61,320 nt of DNA from an uncultured Candidatus Saccharibacteria bacterium. GTDB taxonomy: Bacteria > Patescibacteriota > Saccharimonadia > Saccharimonadales > Saccharimonadaceae. Below the pieces are notes generated by a model. It had not been told where the DNA came from and searched no databases. It saw only the letters and a list, made by a program, of their open reading frames with translations. A program made the translations under genes and the position numbers. Location of the stretch: positions 1 through 61,320 of the forward strand of contig CAMPVQ010000004.1 of the NCBI GenBank assembly GCA_946997535.1. The letters are read 5' to 3'. Positions 8,941 to 18,068 of this stretch are shown piece by piece; position 1 is the first letter of the stretch; every line of letters begins with the position of its first letter.

Positions 8941-9752
8941 TATTTAGTCCTCCCCGCTGCCCGAGTGCGCTTCTGATATTTGCGTCCTTTGTCGCGGCGG
9001 CGCGCATTGATAGTGCGCTTGGTTACCTTAAAGGCGGCGGTTTCGGTGAGCTCTTCGTCGCGGTCGATTTTACCATCCTTCATATAAATGACGCGGCTGG
9101 CGTACTTAAGGAGCTCTGGGTTGTGAGTTACCATTAAAATGGTGTTGCCAGCGCGGTGGAGGCGGGTTAATTCTTGCATGATAATGTCGCTGTTTTTAGA
9201 GTCAAGGTTGCCAGTTGGCTCGTCGGCTAAGATGATTTTAGGGCTATTAATAAGTGCTCGGGCAATCGCGACACGTTGCATTTGACCACCCGATAGCTGG
9301 TCGGGCATGTAATACTCGCGGAGGGCGAGGCCAAAGGTCTTTAGTAACTCACTGGCGCGCTCAAGATTCTTGTAACTGAAGCCGCGGCGATAATTGAGTG
9401 GCAGGACGACGTTGTCGAGTACGGTGAGAGTTGGCACGAGATTGAAGTTCTGAAAAACAAAGCCAATCTCGCGGTTGCAAATATGTGCCTTGCGGTTACC
9501 ACTGAAGCGCTCGACGTTTTTATTATTAAACAGATATTCACCGCTGGTTGGCTTTTCGAGTAAGCCAATGTGTTGCAATAGTGTAGTTTTACCACAGCCC
9601 GATGGCCCCATGATGGCGACGAATTCGCCATGCTGAATCTCCAAATCGACGTGGTCGAGCGCGTTAATCGCCTGGTCGTCAAAGCCAAAAGTCTTGGTGA
9701 GACTACGTAACAAAATTAACGGCTTTAATTCGCCTTCAACCACATCCTTCAT
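8940..9752 (-). CDS. ABC transporter ATP-binding protein, MacB/LolD type
   Basis: 270 residues. Walker A GPSGCGKTT, Q-loop FVFQNFNLVPTLTV, signature LSGGQMQRVAIARAL, Walker B ILADEPTGNLDS and an H-loop (VTHNPEL) are all intact. It energises the adjacent FtsX-like permease. It has a basic C-terminal extension of about 25 residues (RRRDKGRKYQKR). The start is taken at 9752: the -10 box TATTAT (complement of 9760-9765) ends 7 nt before this ATG, and homology begins near it; an in-frame ATG at 9806 lies upstream of the promoter. Confidence 0.9.
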   Translation of the reverse strand: MKDVVEGELKPLILLRSLTKTFGFDDQAINALDHVDLEIQHGEFVAIMGPSGCGKTTLLQHIGLLEKPTSGEYLFNNKNVERFSGNRKAHICNREIGFVFQNFNLVPTLTVLDNVVLPLNYRRGFSYKNLERASELLKTFGLALREYYMPDQLSGGQMQRVAIARALINSPKIILADEPTGNLDSKNSDIIMQELTRLHRAGNTILMVTHNPELLKYASRVIYMKDGKIDRDEELTETAAFKVTKRTINARRRDKGRKYQKRTRAAGRTK

Positions 9753-9831
9753 TACTACTATAATAACTGTTTTTGCGCTATGTGGCAAATAGTGTAAATA
9801 AGACAATATACTTATGTTTATTTTAATATGT

Positions 9832-9837
9832 TATAAT
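9832..9837 (+). promoter_or_regulatory. -10 box of the PrgI-VirB4 operon (leaderless)
   Basis: TATAAT lies 6 nt before the ATG at 9844. There is no Shine-Dalgarno sequence. Confidence 0.6.
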
Positions 9838-9843
9838 AATGAT

Positions 9844-10860
9844 ATGGCAGAATATAAGGTGCCACAGAATGTCGAAGCCGATGATAAATTAATCGGCCCA
9901 TTTAGTTTTAGGCAGTTTTGTTACCTAATGATTGCATTTGGTGGCTGCGTGATGGCCTTCTTTCTCGGCAAGCAGGCGTTGCCACTAGCGATTATCCCAG
10001 CGCCAGCTGTTATTCTATTCGGTGTGCTAGCTTTGCCGTTACGTAAAGACCAGCCAATGGAGATTTATTTAGCCGCCCTCGTGCGTTATTATGTCTTAAA
10101 GCCAAAAGTGCGTATCTGGATTGCAGATGGCGAGGAGCCGAATGTGAAGATTGGTGCGCCGGTTAGCGAGGATGACATTAAGACGAAGGACTTGAAAGCG
10201 GAAGAAGTGTCGCAGCGCTTGTCGTTCTTGGCTAATTTGACCGATACTCAGGGTTGGTCGACGCGCGGCTTAGACGCGCCGCGGGTTAATCACAACTTAA
10301 ACGAAGATTTTATGGCATCAACTGCTGATGCACGCGATATTATGGATGAAAATGATAGCAATGCGGAAAATATCGACCGGTTGCTTGATAAGTCAGCTAA
10401 GAGTGTGCGCTCAAATGCTATTCAGAAGATGCGTGACTTGGTAAAAAAGACTAATAATACCAATAAGACTAGTGGTAATATTATAACCAAGGACCCTACC
10501 CCTACTCCTACGCCAATACAAATGCCAGTTCAGCCGGTTATGCCTGTTATGTCGCCACAACCGACTTTACCAGTGGCACCACTACCGAACTATAATTATC
10601 AGATGCCGTCTACATCAGCGCAGTCCGTTACTCCAATAACGCTTAACGGTGTACAGTTGGCTGACAATTTAACGGAAGCTGCGATAGCGCCAAATGTAGC
10701 AACGCCAGCCGTTCCGGAGGCTAAGCCGGTAGTGACACCTGCTCCTGTAGTAACTCAAAATAAGCAAGATATCTTACCAAATAAGCCGGATTCTGCTATA
10801 ATTAAATCAGATGCAGCGTCATCTAGCGATGACGATATGATTGATATCAAATTACATTAA
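9844..10860 (+). CDS. PrgI-family (VirB3-like) T4SS membrane protein
   Basis: 338 residues. The N-terminal 110 residues match the PrgI family of Gram-positive conjugation systems: YKVPQNVEADDKLIGPFSFRQ, two adjacent membrane helices (about residues 26-64), then LRKDQPMEIYLAALVRYYVLKPK. The remainder is a predicted cytoplasmic, disordered tail rich in Pro, Thr and Val, with repeats such as PTPTPTPIQMP, and an acidic end. PrgI/VirB3 proteins dock the VirB4 ATPase at the inner membrane. The following TraC-like and VirB4 genes form an operon with it. The ATG at 9844 is preferred to that at 9814 because the -10 lies between them. Confidence 0.82.
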   Translation: MAEYKVPQNVEADDKLIGPFSFRQFCYLMIAFGGCVMAFFLGKQALPLAIIPAPAVILFGVLALPLRKDQPMEIYLAALVRYYVLKPKVRIWIADGEEPNVKIGAPVSEDDIKTKDLKAEEVSQRLSFLANLTDTQGWSTRGLDAPRVNHNLNEDFMASTADARDIMDENDSNAENIDRLLDKSAKSVRSNAIQKMRDLVKKTNNTNKTSGNIITKDPTPTPTPIQMPVQPVMPVMSPQPTLPVAPLPNYNYQMPSTSAQSVTPITLNGVQLADNLTEAAIAPNVATPAVPEAKPVVTPAPVVTQNKQDILPNKPDSAIIKSDAASSSDDDMIDIKLH

Positions 10861-10868
10861 GGTGGGGA

Positions 10869-11636
10869 ATGTCAAAAAATAAGATTAATCTAACTAGCCA
10901 ACAGCACCCGAACTCAACGCAAAATTCACTGCGTTTTTCTGAGTTGCGAGATAACTTGGTGATCATGTCGGACAGCTCATTTCGAGCAGTGATTGCGGCG
11001 CAGTCAATCAACTTTGACCTAATGAGTGCACGTGAGCGCGAGAGTGTGGAGATCAACTATCAAGACTTCGTGAACTCCTTAAACTTTCCGATTCAGATTT
11101 ACGTTAAGTCAGAAAAAGTTGATATTACCCCATATGTCAATAAGCTTAAAGCCCTGCGCACTAACCAAGAGAATATGCTGCTTGGTGCTCTAATTGATGA
11201 CTATATAGATTTTATTAATGCTTTGGCGCGCGAAGCAAATATTATGGATAAGAGTTTCTTTGTAGTCATCCCCTACTCAATCGGTGAGGAACGCGCTAAA
11301 ATTGGTTCAGATTCAAGTCAGCGCGGTGTACTAAAAAATATGGTTAATGATTCGGCTGGTACAAAAGCTAAGATCGAAGTTCCGGCGAATAAATATGAGG
11401 CGGCAAAGGATGAAATTAATTCACGCGTGTCAGTGGTGCTAGACGGCTTGCGCCAAATTGGCGTGCCAGCGGTGCGTCTCAAGACAAAGGAGCTGGGCGA
11501 GATGTACTATAGTATTTACAACCCAGACCAAGCCTTGCGCCAAACAATTGGTGATTTTAGTCAATATACCACCACTTATGTAAGTAAGGGCAAAGGCATT
11601 GCTAAGCATACGAATATAGGAGATATCAGTGTTTAA
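10869..11636 (+). CDS. TraC/VirB4 N-terminal-like protein
   Basis: 255 residues, soluble. The segment LRFSELRDNLVIMSDSSFRA, followed by FVNSLNFPIQIYVKS and a helical region with FFVVIPY, resembles the N-terminal domain of TraC/VirB4 ATPases. It has no ATPase motifs. The gene overlaps the downstream VirB4 ATPase gene by 8 nt and begins 8 nt after the PrgI gene, so it looks like a detached VirB4 N-terminal module. Identity rests on resemblance and position. Confidence 0.65.
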   Translation: MSKNKINLTSQQHPNSTQNSLRFSELRDNLVIMSDSSFRAVIAAQSINFDLMSARERESVEINYQDFVNSLNFPIQIYVKSEKVDITPYVNKLKALRTNQENMLLGALIDDYIDFINALAREANIMDKSFFVVIPYSIGEERAKIGSDSSQRGVLKNMVNDSAGTKAKIEVPANKYEAAKDEINSRVSVVLDGLRQIGVPAVRLKTKELGEMYYSIYNPDQALRQTIGDFSQYTTTYVSKGKGIAKHTNIGDISV

Positions 11637-13473
11637 AAAGAGTAAGAAGGAATCATTAGCTGCACAGCGCGCGCGCGAGGCGAGTGAAGTTGCTGATATT
11701 TACCATAAGGGTGTGGTAACAATGCGCGACTTGGTCGCGCCAGCCAGCCTAGAATTCAACAGTAATTATTTCAAGCTCGGCACACGCTACTGCCGGACAA
11801 TTTACGTTTACGGCTACCCACGTGTGCTCTACACAGGGTGGCTATCCGGTATTGTCAACCTCGATGAAGTGATTGATATCTCAATGTTTGTTTACCCTGT
11901 CGATTCACAGGTGGTGATGAATAACCTGCGTCGTAAGGTAACACAGCTTGAGGCTTCAATGGAGGTGAACGCTGAGCATGGTAAGATTCGTGACCCAGCC
12001 CTTGAGGCGGCTTATCAGGATGCTGAGGAATTGCGCGACAAATTACAACTTGGTTCAGAGAAATTCTTCCGCTTGGGGTTGTATTTGACCGTCTCGGCTA
12101 ATAACTTGGATGATTTGGCCTCGGTGTCACACAAGGTGGAAACGGCGCTTGGGCAGCAGATGGTGCTCACCAAGGTTGCTTCGGCGCAGCAGGAACAGGG
12201 TCTTAACTCCACTATCCCGCAGTTTAGCGATGAATTAAAGATTCGCCGTAACATGGATACGGGTGCTATTTCAACTACTTTCCCATTTACCTCATCCGAC
12301 CTAACACAGGACGACGGTATTTTGTATGGGATTAACTTGCACAACTATGGCCTAATTATTTTCAACCGCTACTTACTCGAGAACGCTAACATGGTAGTGT
12401 TTGCGAAGTCTGGTGCTGGTAAGTCGTTTACGGTGAAGCTAGAAGCGTTGCGCTCAATGATGGTGGGGGTAGATATCTTGATTATCGACCCAGAAGACGA
12501 ATACCGTCGCCTCTGCGACGCAGTGGGTGGTTCATATATACATTTGTCACTCAATAGTGATACGCGAATTAATCCATTCGACTTACCACACACCGTGGAT
12601 AGCGACCAAGGTGATGACGCGGCGGATGTGCTGCGCTCTAACTTGATTACCCTGCACGGCTTGTTGCGCCAGATGCTAGGTACTTCGCATGTGGCTTCAA
12701 ATGGTACGACGGTTAACACCCTTACCCCAAATGAGGAGGCCGACCTTGACCAGGCGTTAATTGATACCTATGCGCGCGTAGGTATTACTTCTGACCCACT
12801 AACACACAATTCTACCCCACCGGTGATGGCGGATCTATATGATACTTTGGCACACATGGGTGGCACTGGCCCTGATCTAGCGCAGCGTTTGCGCCAGTAC
12901 ACTACTGGTACGTTTGCAGGCATCTTCTCGCATCAGTCGAACGTGGAAATTGATAACCACATGGTAGTGTTTAACATTCGCGACCTTGAGGATGAGCTCC
13001 GTCCGGTGGCAATGTACATTGTTTTGAATCACATTTGGAATAAGGTACGTGCTGATAAGAGCCACAAGCGTATGCTAATTGTCGATGAGGCGTGGCAGCT
13101 TATGAAGTATCCGGATAGCGCTAACTTCCTGTTTAGTCTAGCGAAGCGTGCACGTAAGTATTACCTCGGGCTTACCACTATTACACAGGACGTGGAAGAC
13201 TTTATTTCTTCGCCGATGGGGCGCGCCATTGTGGCTAACTCATCAATTCAGTTGCTTTTAAAGCAATCCCCTTCTTCGGTGGATATGCTCGGACAAGTAT
13301 TTAAGCTAACTGAGGAAGAGCTGAAACGTCTTTCAAGCTTTCCGGTTGGACAAGGCCTCTTCTTTGCTGGTCAGAACCATGTGTTGATTCAGATTATTGC
13401 TTCGGAGACTGAGCAGTCGCTAATTACCACGAACCCGCAGCAGCTAGCGCAACAGAGGGCGCAACAGCAATAA
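11629..13473 (+). CDS. virB4: VirB4/TraC-family T4SS ATPase
   Basis: 614 residues. Walker A AKSGAGKSF lies at about residues 259-267, followed by DILIIDPEDEYRRL, and Walker B MLIVDEAWQLM at about 481-491, with a downstream RARKYYLGLTTITQDVEDF motif typical of VirB4/TraC. It powers assembly of the secretion channel or pilus. The GTG start at 11629 follows AGGAG and overlaps the upstream gene. The C-terminus ends in a Gln/Ala-rich tail. Confidence 0.92.
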   Translation: MFKKSKKESLAAQRAREASEVADIYHKGVVTMRDLVAPASLEFNSNYFKLGTRYCRTIYVYGYPRVLYTGWLSGIVNLDEVIDISMFVYPVDSQVVMNNLRRKVTQLEASMEVNAEHGKIRDPALEAAYQDAEELRDKLQLGSEKFFRLGLYLTVSANNLDDLASVSHKVETALGQQMVLTKVASAQQEQGLNSTIPQFSDELKIRRNMDTGAISTTFPFTSSDLTQDDGILYGINLHNYGLIIFNRYLLENANMVVFAKSGAGKSFTVKLEALRSMMVGVDILIIDPEDEYRRLCDAVGGSYIHLSLNSDTRINPFDLPHTVDSDQGDDAADVLRSNLITLHGLLRQMLGTSHVASNGTTVNTLTPNEEADLDQALIDTYARVGITSDPLTHNSTPPVMADLYDTLAHMGGTGPDLAQRLRQYTTGTFAGIFSHQSNVEIDNHMVVFNIRDLEDELRPVAMYIVLNHIWNKVRADKSHKRMLIVDEAWQLMKYPDSANFLFSLAKRARKYYLGLTTITQDVEDFISSPMGRAIVANSSIQLLLKQSPSSVDMLGQVFKLTEEELKRLSSFPVGQGLFFAGQNHVLIQIIASETEQSLITTNPQQLAQQRAQQQ

Positions 13474-13475
13474 TA

Positions 13476-14399
13476 ATGAATTACAAACGCATCATTGTAG
13501 TATTTTCGCCAAAGTCAACACGGGCCAATGCCTATAAGCGCATTCGCCCGTTATTAGTGGATTACCAGATGCGTTACCAAGTTGGCCTTAAAGAGGTGCG
13601 CTTGGTTGATACCCCTTATTTTGAAGGGCGTGATTTAATCAGTAGCGAGCTTAAGGATGGTGACTTAGTGCTAGCTTGCGGCGGCGATGGCACGGCGCAA
13701 GTGACATTTGATGCGGTGTACTGCTCGGGCGTAGACGCGACATTTGCGACAGTGCCACTTGGTAATAGCAACGACTTATCGGTGGCGTTGAACGGTAATC
13801 ATCGTAACCCTAAGCTAATTATAGCACAGTCGGCACGTGAGATTAATCCGATTAATGTTTACATTAACGGCAAACGCCAGTTTGCACTAGCGAGTTACAT
13901 CACTTTCGGCGCCACTACGGTGCTGGTTGACTACTTGAATAATGCCGCATCGCGTCAGCGGCGCCGGCAGTTTCGTGCTCTAAGCCCCGCCCTGTCTTTG
14001 CCGCTAACTAAGTTAGGTGAAATTTCTCGCTGTATTAATGAACTAGAATTTACTGACTTTGAGCGTGATGGTAAAATGTGGCGCGACGACTCAATTGGCT
14101 TTTTTGCAATTAATGCGGCACATAATATCTTGCGGCTACCTAAAAATATCTTGACGGCAGATTCGGAGTTCTTTTTTCATCACACCCTAACTAAAGGGCG
14201 TAACTTGGCGGGTAAAATTATTATGGCGGGCGCTTGGGCGGTGCGTTTCCCTGGTGAGTTTACTAATCTTGAGAAGCTTGTGTTAACCGAGGCGACTGAT
14301 TTAGTGGCCAATGTGGCGGGCGACAATATTGCACTGAGTGCCGTAAAAAATATCGCTGCAGTCAGGAGCGAACGCAGCGTAAAAGTTTTATTGCACTAA
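13476..14399 (+). CDS. Diacylglycerol/lipid kinase family protein
   Basis: 307 residues. The DAGK catalytic motif CGGDGTAQV (about residue 68) and the downstream PLGNSNDLSVAL are diagnostic of the YegS/DgkB/BmrU fold. These enzymes phosphorylate diacylglycerol or similar lipids with ATP. The gene starts 3 nt after virB4 and is probably co-transcribed with the T4SS operon. The exact substrate is not evident. Confidence 0.85.
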   Translation: MNYKRIIVVFSPKSTRANAYKRIRPLLVDYQMRYQVGLKEVRLVDTPYFEGRDLISSELKDGDLVLACGGDGTAQVTFDAVYCSGVDATFATVPLGNSNDLSVALNGNHRNPKLIIAQSAREINPINVYINGKRQFALASYITFGATTVLVDYLNNAASRQRRRQFRALSPALSLPLTKLGEISRCINELEFTDFERDGKMWRDDSIGFFAINAAHNILRLPKNILTADSEFFFHHTLTKGRNLAGKIIMAGAWAVRFPGEFTNLEKLVLTEATDLVANVAGDNIALSAVKNIAAVRSERSVKVLLH

Positions 14400-15437
14400 T
14401 AAGTGCTTAAATTTTTCTACCAACGGCACTGGCGTTGGGTCGATATTATTGGAAATAGCGAGATAAATACTCGTAAAGTCACCTAAGATGGCGCCGCAGA
14501 TGGCCTGCTTGATATAGGTGTCACCCGTGAGTTGCACGTTATGCGAGTGCGGCCGCTTTCCAGACAATAATTGTTCACTGAGGTCAAAACGTTTGTTGAC
14601 GCGCTCGCTATCGAGATTAGAACGTAAGCTAACAACGCAAAATGGCTTTTCGACTGGCTGTTCAGTCCAGCCAATGAACTCATTGTGGTTAAACTCTGGA
14701 AACTCATTGCACCAAATGATATTTTTAGCGTTCTCATTAAATGAAGTTTTCCATTTATAAGCTAGTGGGTAGAACCAGCTACTCGCAAAGACTAGCACAG
14801 TCTTGCCAGTGCAACTAAGTGCCAATTGTTTGGCGGCATTGCGGTCAAATGGAATGAGCGCGGTTAGTTTGCTTGCGTAATTCTTAACAAAGTCGGCACT
14901 GTCGCTTAATTCATTAAAGGCACCATGTAGGATGTTGTAATGTTCTAGTACCTTTGTAATGGCACGCAGATGCATGAAGACGCCGTAGCGCGGCTGGCTG
15001 ATTTTATCGAGCACAATGTATGGTAGCTGCTCGCTTTGGGCGCGCTCTAGCAGTTTGCCTCCGCTGGTAATGACGACGACATGGGCGCGTTTACTAAGTG
15101 CATCGTCGAGTGAGCTCAGGGTCTCTTCGGTATTACCGCTGACGCTAAAGATAATTACCAGTGATTTATTATTGACATACTCCGGCACGGTGTATTCGCG
15201 ACTAACCTCAAATGGTAAATTGAGATTGTAGTCGTGGCGTAGCCAGCGATTGGCAATTAGGCCAGCGAGGCAAGAACCACCCATACCACTTAAAACAATA
15301 TTGGCTGGTTGAAAGTTACCAGAATCAGCCTGCTGTAGTTCGGCTGGAAAATTTAATTGTGTGTAAGAATTGGCGATTACCCCAAGTGCGTCTTCGGGGT
15401 CGCGCCGACGAATAATTTCTAAACTATCTAATTGCAT
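14388..15437 (-). CDS. Bifunctional phosphoglucose/phosphomannose isomerase
   Basis: 349 residues. Two SIS domains: the first has the sugar-phosphate motif LSGMGGSCLAG (about residue 49) and SVSGNTEETLS (about residue 98), hallmarks of the PGI/PMI family, and the second has the ERVNKRF region. It interconverts F6P with G6P or M6P. It overlaps the lipid-kinase gene tail to tail by 12 nt. Its transcript probably starts from TGC-TATAAT near 15463 with a GAGAGGG ribosome binding site. With the PMM-like HAD enzyme at 37.8 kb it could supply mannose-1-phosphate. Confidence 0.87.
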   Translation of the reverse strand: MQLDSLEIIRRRDPEDALGVIANSYTQLNFPAELQQADSGNFQPANIVLSGMGGSCLAGLIANRWLRHDYNLNLPFEVSREYTVPEYVNNKSLVIIFSVSGNTEETLSSLDDALSKRAHVVVITSGGKLLERAQSEQLPYIVLDKISQPRYGVFMHLRAITKVLEHYNILHGAFNELSDSADFVKNYASKLTALIPFDRNAAKQLALSCTGKTVLVFASSWFYPLAYKWKTSFNENAKNIIWCNEFPEFNHNEFIGWTEQPVEKPFCVVSLRSNLDSERVNKRFDLSEQLLSGKRPHSHNVQLTGDTYIKQAICGAILGDFTSIYLAISNNIDPTPVPLVEKFKHLLVQ

Positions 15438-15487
15438 GATGCCCTCTCTTTTATATGTCTATTATAGCAAATTTTTAGCGGAATCAG

Positions 15488-15511
15488 AAAAGGCCTCCCG
15501 AAGGAGGCCTT
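15488..15511 (-). terminator. groESL terminator
   Basis: The stem AAGGCCTCC / GGAGGCCTT with a 4-nt loop lies just downstream of the groEL stop and ends in a short T-run on the minus strand. Confidence 0.85.
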
Positions 15512-15520
15512 GAGCTGAAT

Positions 15521-17143
15521 TTACATCATACCCATGCCGCCGCCCATATTGGCGCCAGCATCTTTCTTCTCTGGTAAGTCAACTACAAGTGCACCCATCG
15601 TCATTGCTGTAGCGGCAATTGATACAGCGTTTTGAATGGCTTCGTGTGTGACGCGCGCTGGGTCAACTACACCGGACTTCTTGAGGTCGATTAGTTTGCC
15701 ATCATAGTGCATGACATCGACGCCCTGCCCCGGCTTAGCTGCTTGAACTTGAGCCAGCAAAGCTTCGCTATTAAGGCCAGCGTTGCTGGTAATTTGCTTA
15801 AATGGCATTAATAGAGCGTTACGCAAAATCTCAGCACCGGCGTCAGTAGCGGTAATTTTACTGGCGAGGTTGATTAAGGTTACACCGCCACCAGGGACGA
15901 TACCACCATCAAGCGCTGCCTTAACTGCAGCCACGGCGTCGTCAACGCGATATTTCTTCTCGTCAATTTCAGTTTCAGTTGCACCACCAACTTTAATGAC
16001 GGCAACTTTACCGCTGAGTGATGCAGCGCGCTTGGCAATTTGCTCGCGGTCGTAGTCGCTGCGTGCGGTTTCCTTCTGGGCATTAATGAGTGCGATACGT
16101 TGTGCCACTTGTGCCTTATCGCCTGCGCCTTCGATAATAGTGGTGCTATCCTTGGTGGAAATGACGCGCCGCGCCGAGCCCACTACCTCAAGACCAACGT
16201 TATCAAATGACATGCCTTGATCGGCGGAAATGACGGTTGCGCCAGTGAGGGTGGCGATATCCTGCAAGACTTCCTTGCGGCGGTCGCTGAATGATGGCGC
16301 CTTGATAGCCAAGGTATTGAGCACACCCTTGTACTTATTAAGAATTAGCACACCAAGTGCTTCACCGGTAACGTCCTCGGCGATTAAGACAACATCCTTC
16401 TTGCCGGCGGTTGCGACCTTCTCAATCAGTGGTAGGAATTCCTGAGCTGAGCTAATCTTCTTGTCGGTAATAATAATTGCTGGCTTATCATAGGCAGCTT
16501 CCATGCGGTTTGGGTCGGTCACCATGTAAGCGCTGATGTAGCCACGGTCGAAGGTAAAGCCCTCTACTACCTCTGATTCAAGGTCAAGACCTTGCCCTGC
16601 TTCTACGCTAACGACGCCGTCGCGGCCAATTTTACTCATTACGTCAGCAATGAGCTTACCGATTTCTGGGTCGCCAGCTGAGATGCTAGCTACTTCAGCT
16701 ACGAGGTCGTCCTTACCTTTAACTGGTTCAGCCATGCTGTCAAGTTCAGTAAGAATCGACTTTGCTGCCCGCTCGACACCTTTACGGAGTTCCATTGGGT
16801 TATGTCCGGCGGCAATTAAGCGGTTGGCTTCGCGCAAGATTTCATAAGTTAGCACTGTGACGGTGGTAGTGCCATCGCCTGCAACTTTATTCATCTTTTT
16901 GGCGGCTTGCTTGATGAGTTCGGCGCCAATTTTTTCACCCAACATTTCATCGGTCTCTGGTAGATCGATTGATTCTGCCACAGTAACGCCATCGTGAGTA
17001 ACTGATGGACCACCATAAGTCTTGCCAATTACCACATTGCGGCCCTTTGGCCCCATAGTGGTTTTGACGGCGTCGGCTAGGGTTTTAGCACCAGCTAAAA
17101 CCTTTTCGCGCGCTTCGTCACCATAAAAAACTTTTTTCGCCAT
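15521..17143 (-). CDS. groL: Chaperonin GroEL
   Basis: 540 residues, normal length. Hallmarks are AKKVFYGDEAREK at the N-terminus, TTMGPKGRNVV, VAGDGTTTVTVL (ATP site) and the C-terminal GGMGMM tail. It folds proteins in the cytosol with GroES. It is co-transcribed with groES, 8 nt upstream, from the CIRCE-controlled promoter. Confidence 0.98.
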   Translation of the reverse strand: MAKKVFYGDEAREKVLAGAKTLADAVKTTMGPKGRNVVIGKTYGGPSVTHDGVTVAESIDLPETDEMLGEKIGAELIKQAAKKMNKVAGDGTTTVTVLTYEILREANRLIAAGHNPMELRKGVERAAKSILTELDSMAEPVKGKDDLVAEVASISAGDPEIGKLIADVMSKIGRDGVVSVEAGQGLDLESEVVEGFTFDRGYISAYMVTDPNRMEAAYDKPAIIITDKKISSAQEFLPLIEKVATAGKKDVVLIAEDVTGEALGVLILNKYKGVLNTLAIKAPSFSDRRKEVLQDIATLTGATVISADQGMSFDNVGLEVVGSARRVISTKDSTTIIEGAGDKAQVAQRIALINAQKETARSDYDREQIAKRAASLSGKVAVIKVGGATETEIDEKKYRVDDAVAAVKAALDGGIVPGGGVTLINLASKITATDAGAEILRNALLMPFKQITSNAGLNSEALLAQVQAAKPGQGVDVMHYDGKLIDLKKSGVVDPARVTHEAIQNAVSIAATAMTMGALVVDLPEKKDAGANMGGGMGMM

Positions 17144-17151
17144 AATTCTCC

Positions 17152-17421
17152 TTATGCCAACGTAGCAAGTACGTCTTCTTCCTTAACAATAAAATACTTC
17201 TTGTTATTGACCTTAATTTCAGTAGTAGAGTATTCACGTACCACGATTCGGTCACCAACTTTTACATCCTTTACGTCTTTGCCGGTAGCTAGTACAGTTG
17301 CAACTTGTGACTTTTCTTTAGCATCTTCTGGTAAAAATAGTCCAGCTGCAGTACGAGCTTCAGATTCTTCGCGCTCGGCTACGATTCGGTCACCCAGCGG
17401 CTTTAAAGGAACATTCGACAT
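17152..17421 (-). CDS. groS: Co-chaperonin GroES
   Basis: 89 residues, slightly short of the usual 95-97. PLGDRIVAEREE and DVKVGDRIVVREYSTTEIK are characteristic, with a mobile-loop segment TAAGLFLP. It caps GroEL. AAAGGAGGATGAA precedes the ATG. Confidence 0.97.
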   Translation of the reverse strand: MSNVPLKPLGDRIVAEREESEARTAAGLFLPEDAKEKSQVATVLATGKDVKDVKVGDRIVVREYSTTEIKVNNKKYFIVKEEDVLATLA

Positions 17422-17447
17422 TTCATCCTCCTTTGGTTACAATTACC

Positions 17448-17489
17448 ATTATAACACAAAAATTGGCACTTGCAAGGTTAGAGTGCCAA
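17448..17489 (-). promoter_or_regulatory. groESL promoter with CIRCE operator
   Basis: TTGGCACTT-N9-GAGTGCCAA at 17463-17489 matches CIRCE (consensus TTAGCACTC-N9-GAGTGCTAA) with few changes. It covers the -35 (TTGCAA, 17470-17475); the -10 TATAAT (complement of 17448-17453) lies 16 nt away. HrcA repression is the expected control; hrcA is not in this window. Confidence 0.85.
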
Positions 17490-17499
17490 CTTAGGAAAT

Positions 17500-18066
17500 T
17501 TATTGTACGAACTGGCTAATGTCGTCGTTGGTTTCGTAAATTGTATGGTAGTCATCACCCAACTTAAGCTGAATTATAAAATGATATTTGTTTGGATCAT
17601 TGAGATCTTTAATGCGCAGCGGTATTAAATTATTATTATCATCTAGTTTGATAGTTGTATCATATATTGCGTAAGTATCACCATTGTCATTATAGTGACT
17701 TAAGTCTTTACCGATACTGACGAGTTTAATATTACTATGCTCCGTGACGTTTTTATGCTGGTAATATGCTGTCAGTACCAGCGCAACCTGAGTTGATTTT
17801 GCAAATGATATACCACGGTCAATTAACACATTATTACCAATTACAATAGGAGTATGCTTTGGCGTGCCGTAATTCTCTGGTATGGCATTATGATGTACAA
17901 TTGTCTGACCACTATGTTTATCGTATATCTTTTTGTAACTACTACGAAATACCCCGTTCTGTACGAACGATGGTATTGATAATATTATAGCTGTCGCAAA
18001 TACACCAACAATGGCTAGTATGATATACTTTACTTTTCGCGGTAATGAATTTAGTATCGTAAACAT
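17500..18066 (-). CDS. Single-pass membrane protein of the T4SS island
   Basis: 188 residues, not recognised. One N-terminal membrane helix (about residues 12-34, YIILAIVGVFATAIILSI) is followed by about 150 residues predicted to be outside the membrane, beta-rich and polar with no cysteine. It is the last gene of the leftward T4SS operon, starting 2 nt after the muralytic fusion gene. Its short N-terminus plus one helix and a soluble domain recalls VirB8-type proteins in layout only; no sequence match is claimed. Confidence 0.6.
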   Translation of the reverse strand: MFTILNSLPRKVKYIILAIVGVFATAIILSIPSFVQNGVFRSSYKKIYDKHSGQTIVHHNAIPENYGTPKHTPIVIGNNVLIDRGISFAKSTQVALVLTAYYQHKNVTEHSNIKLVSIGKDLSHYNDNGDTYAIYDTTIKLDDNNNLIPLRIKDLNDPNKYHFIIQLKLGDDYHTIYETNDDISQFVQ

Positions 18067-18068
18067 AA

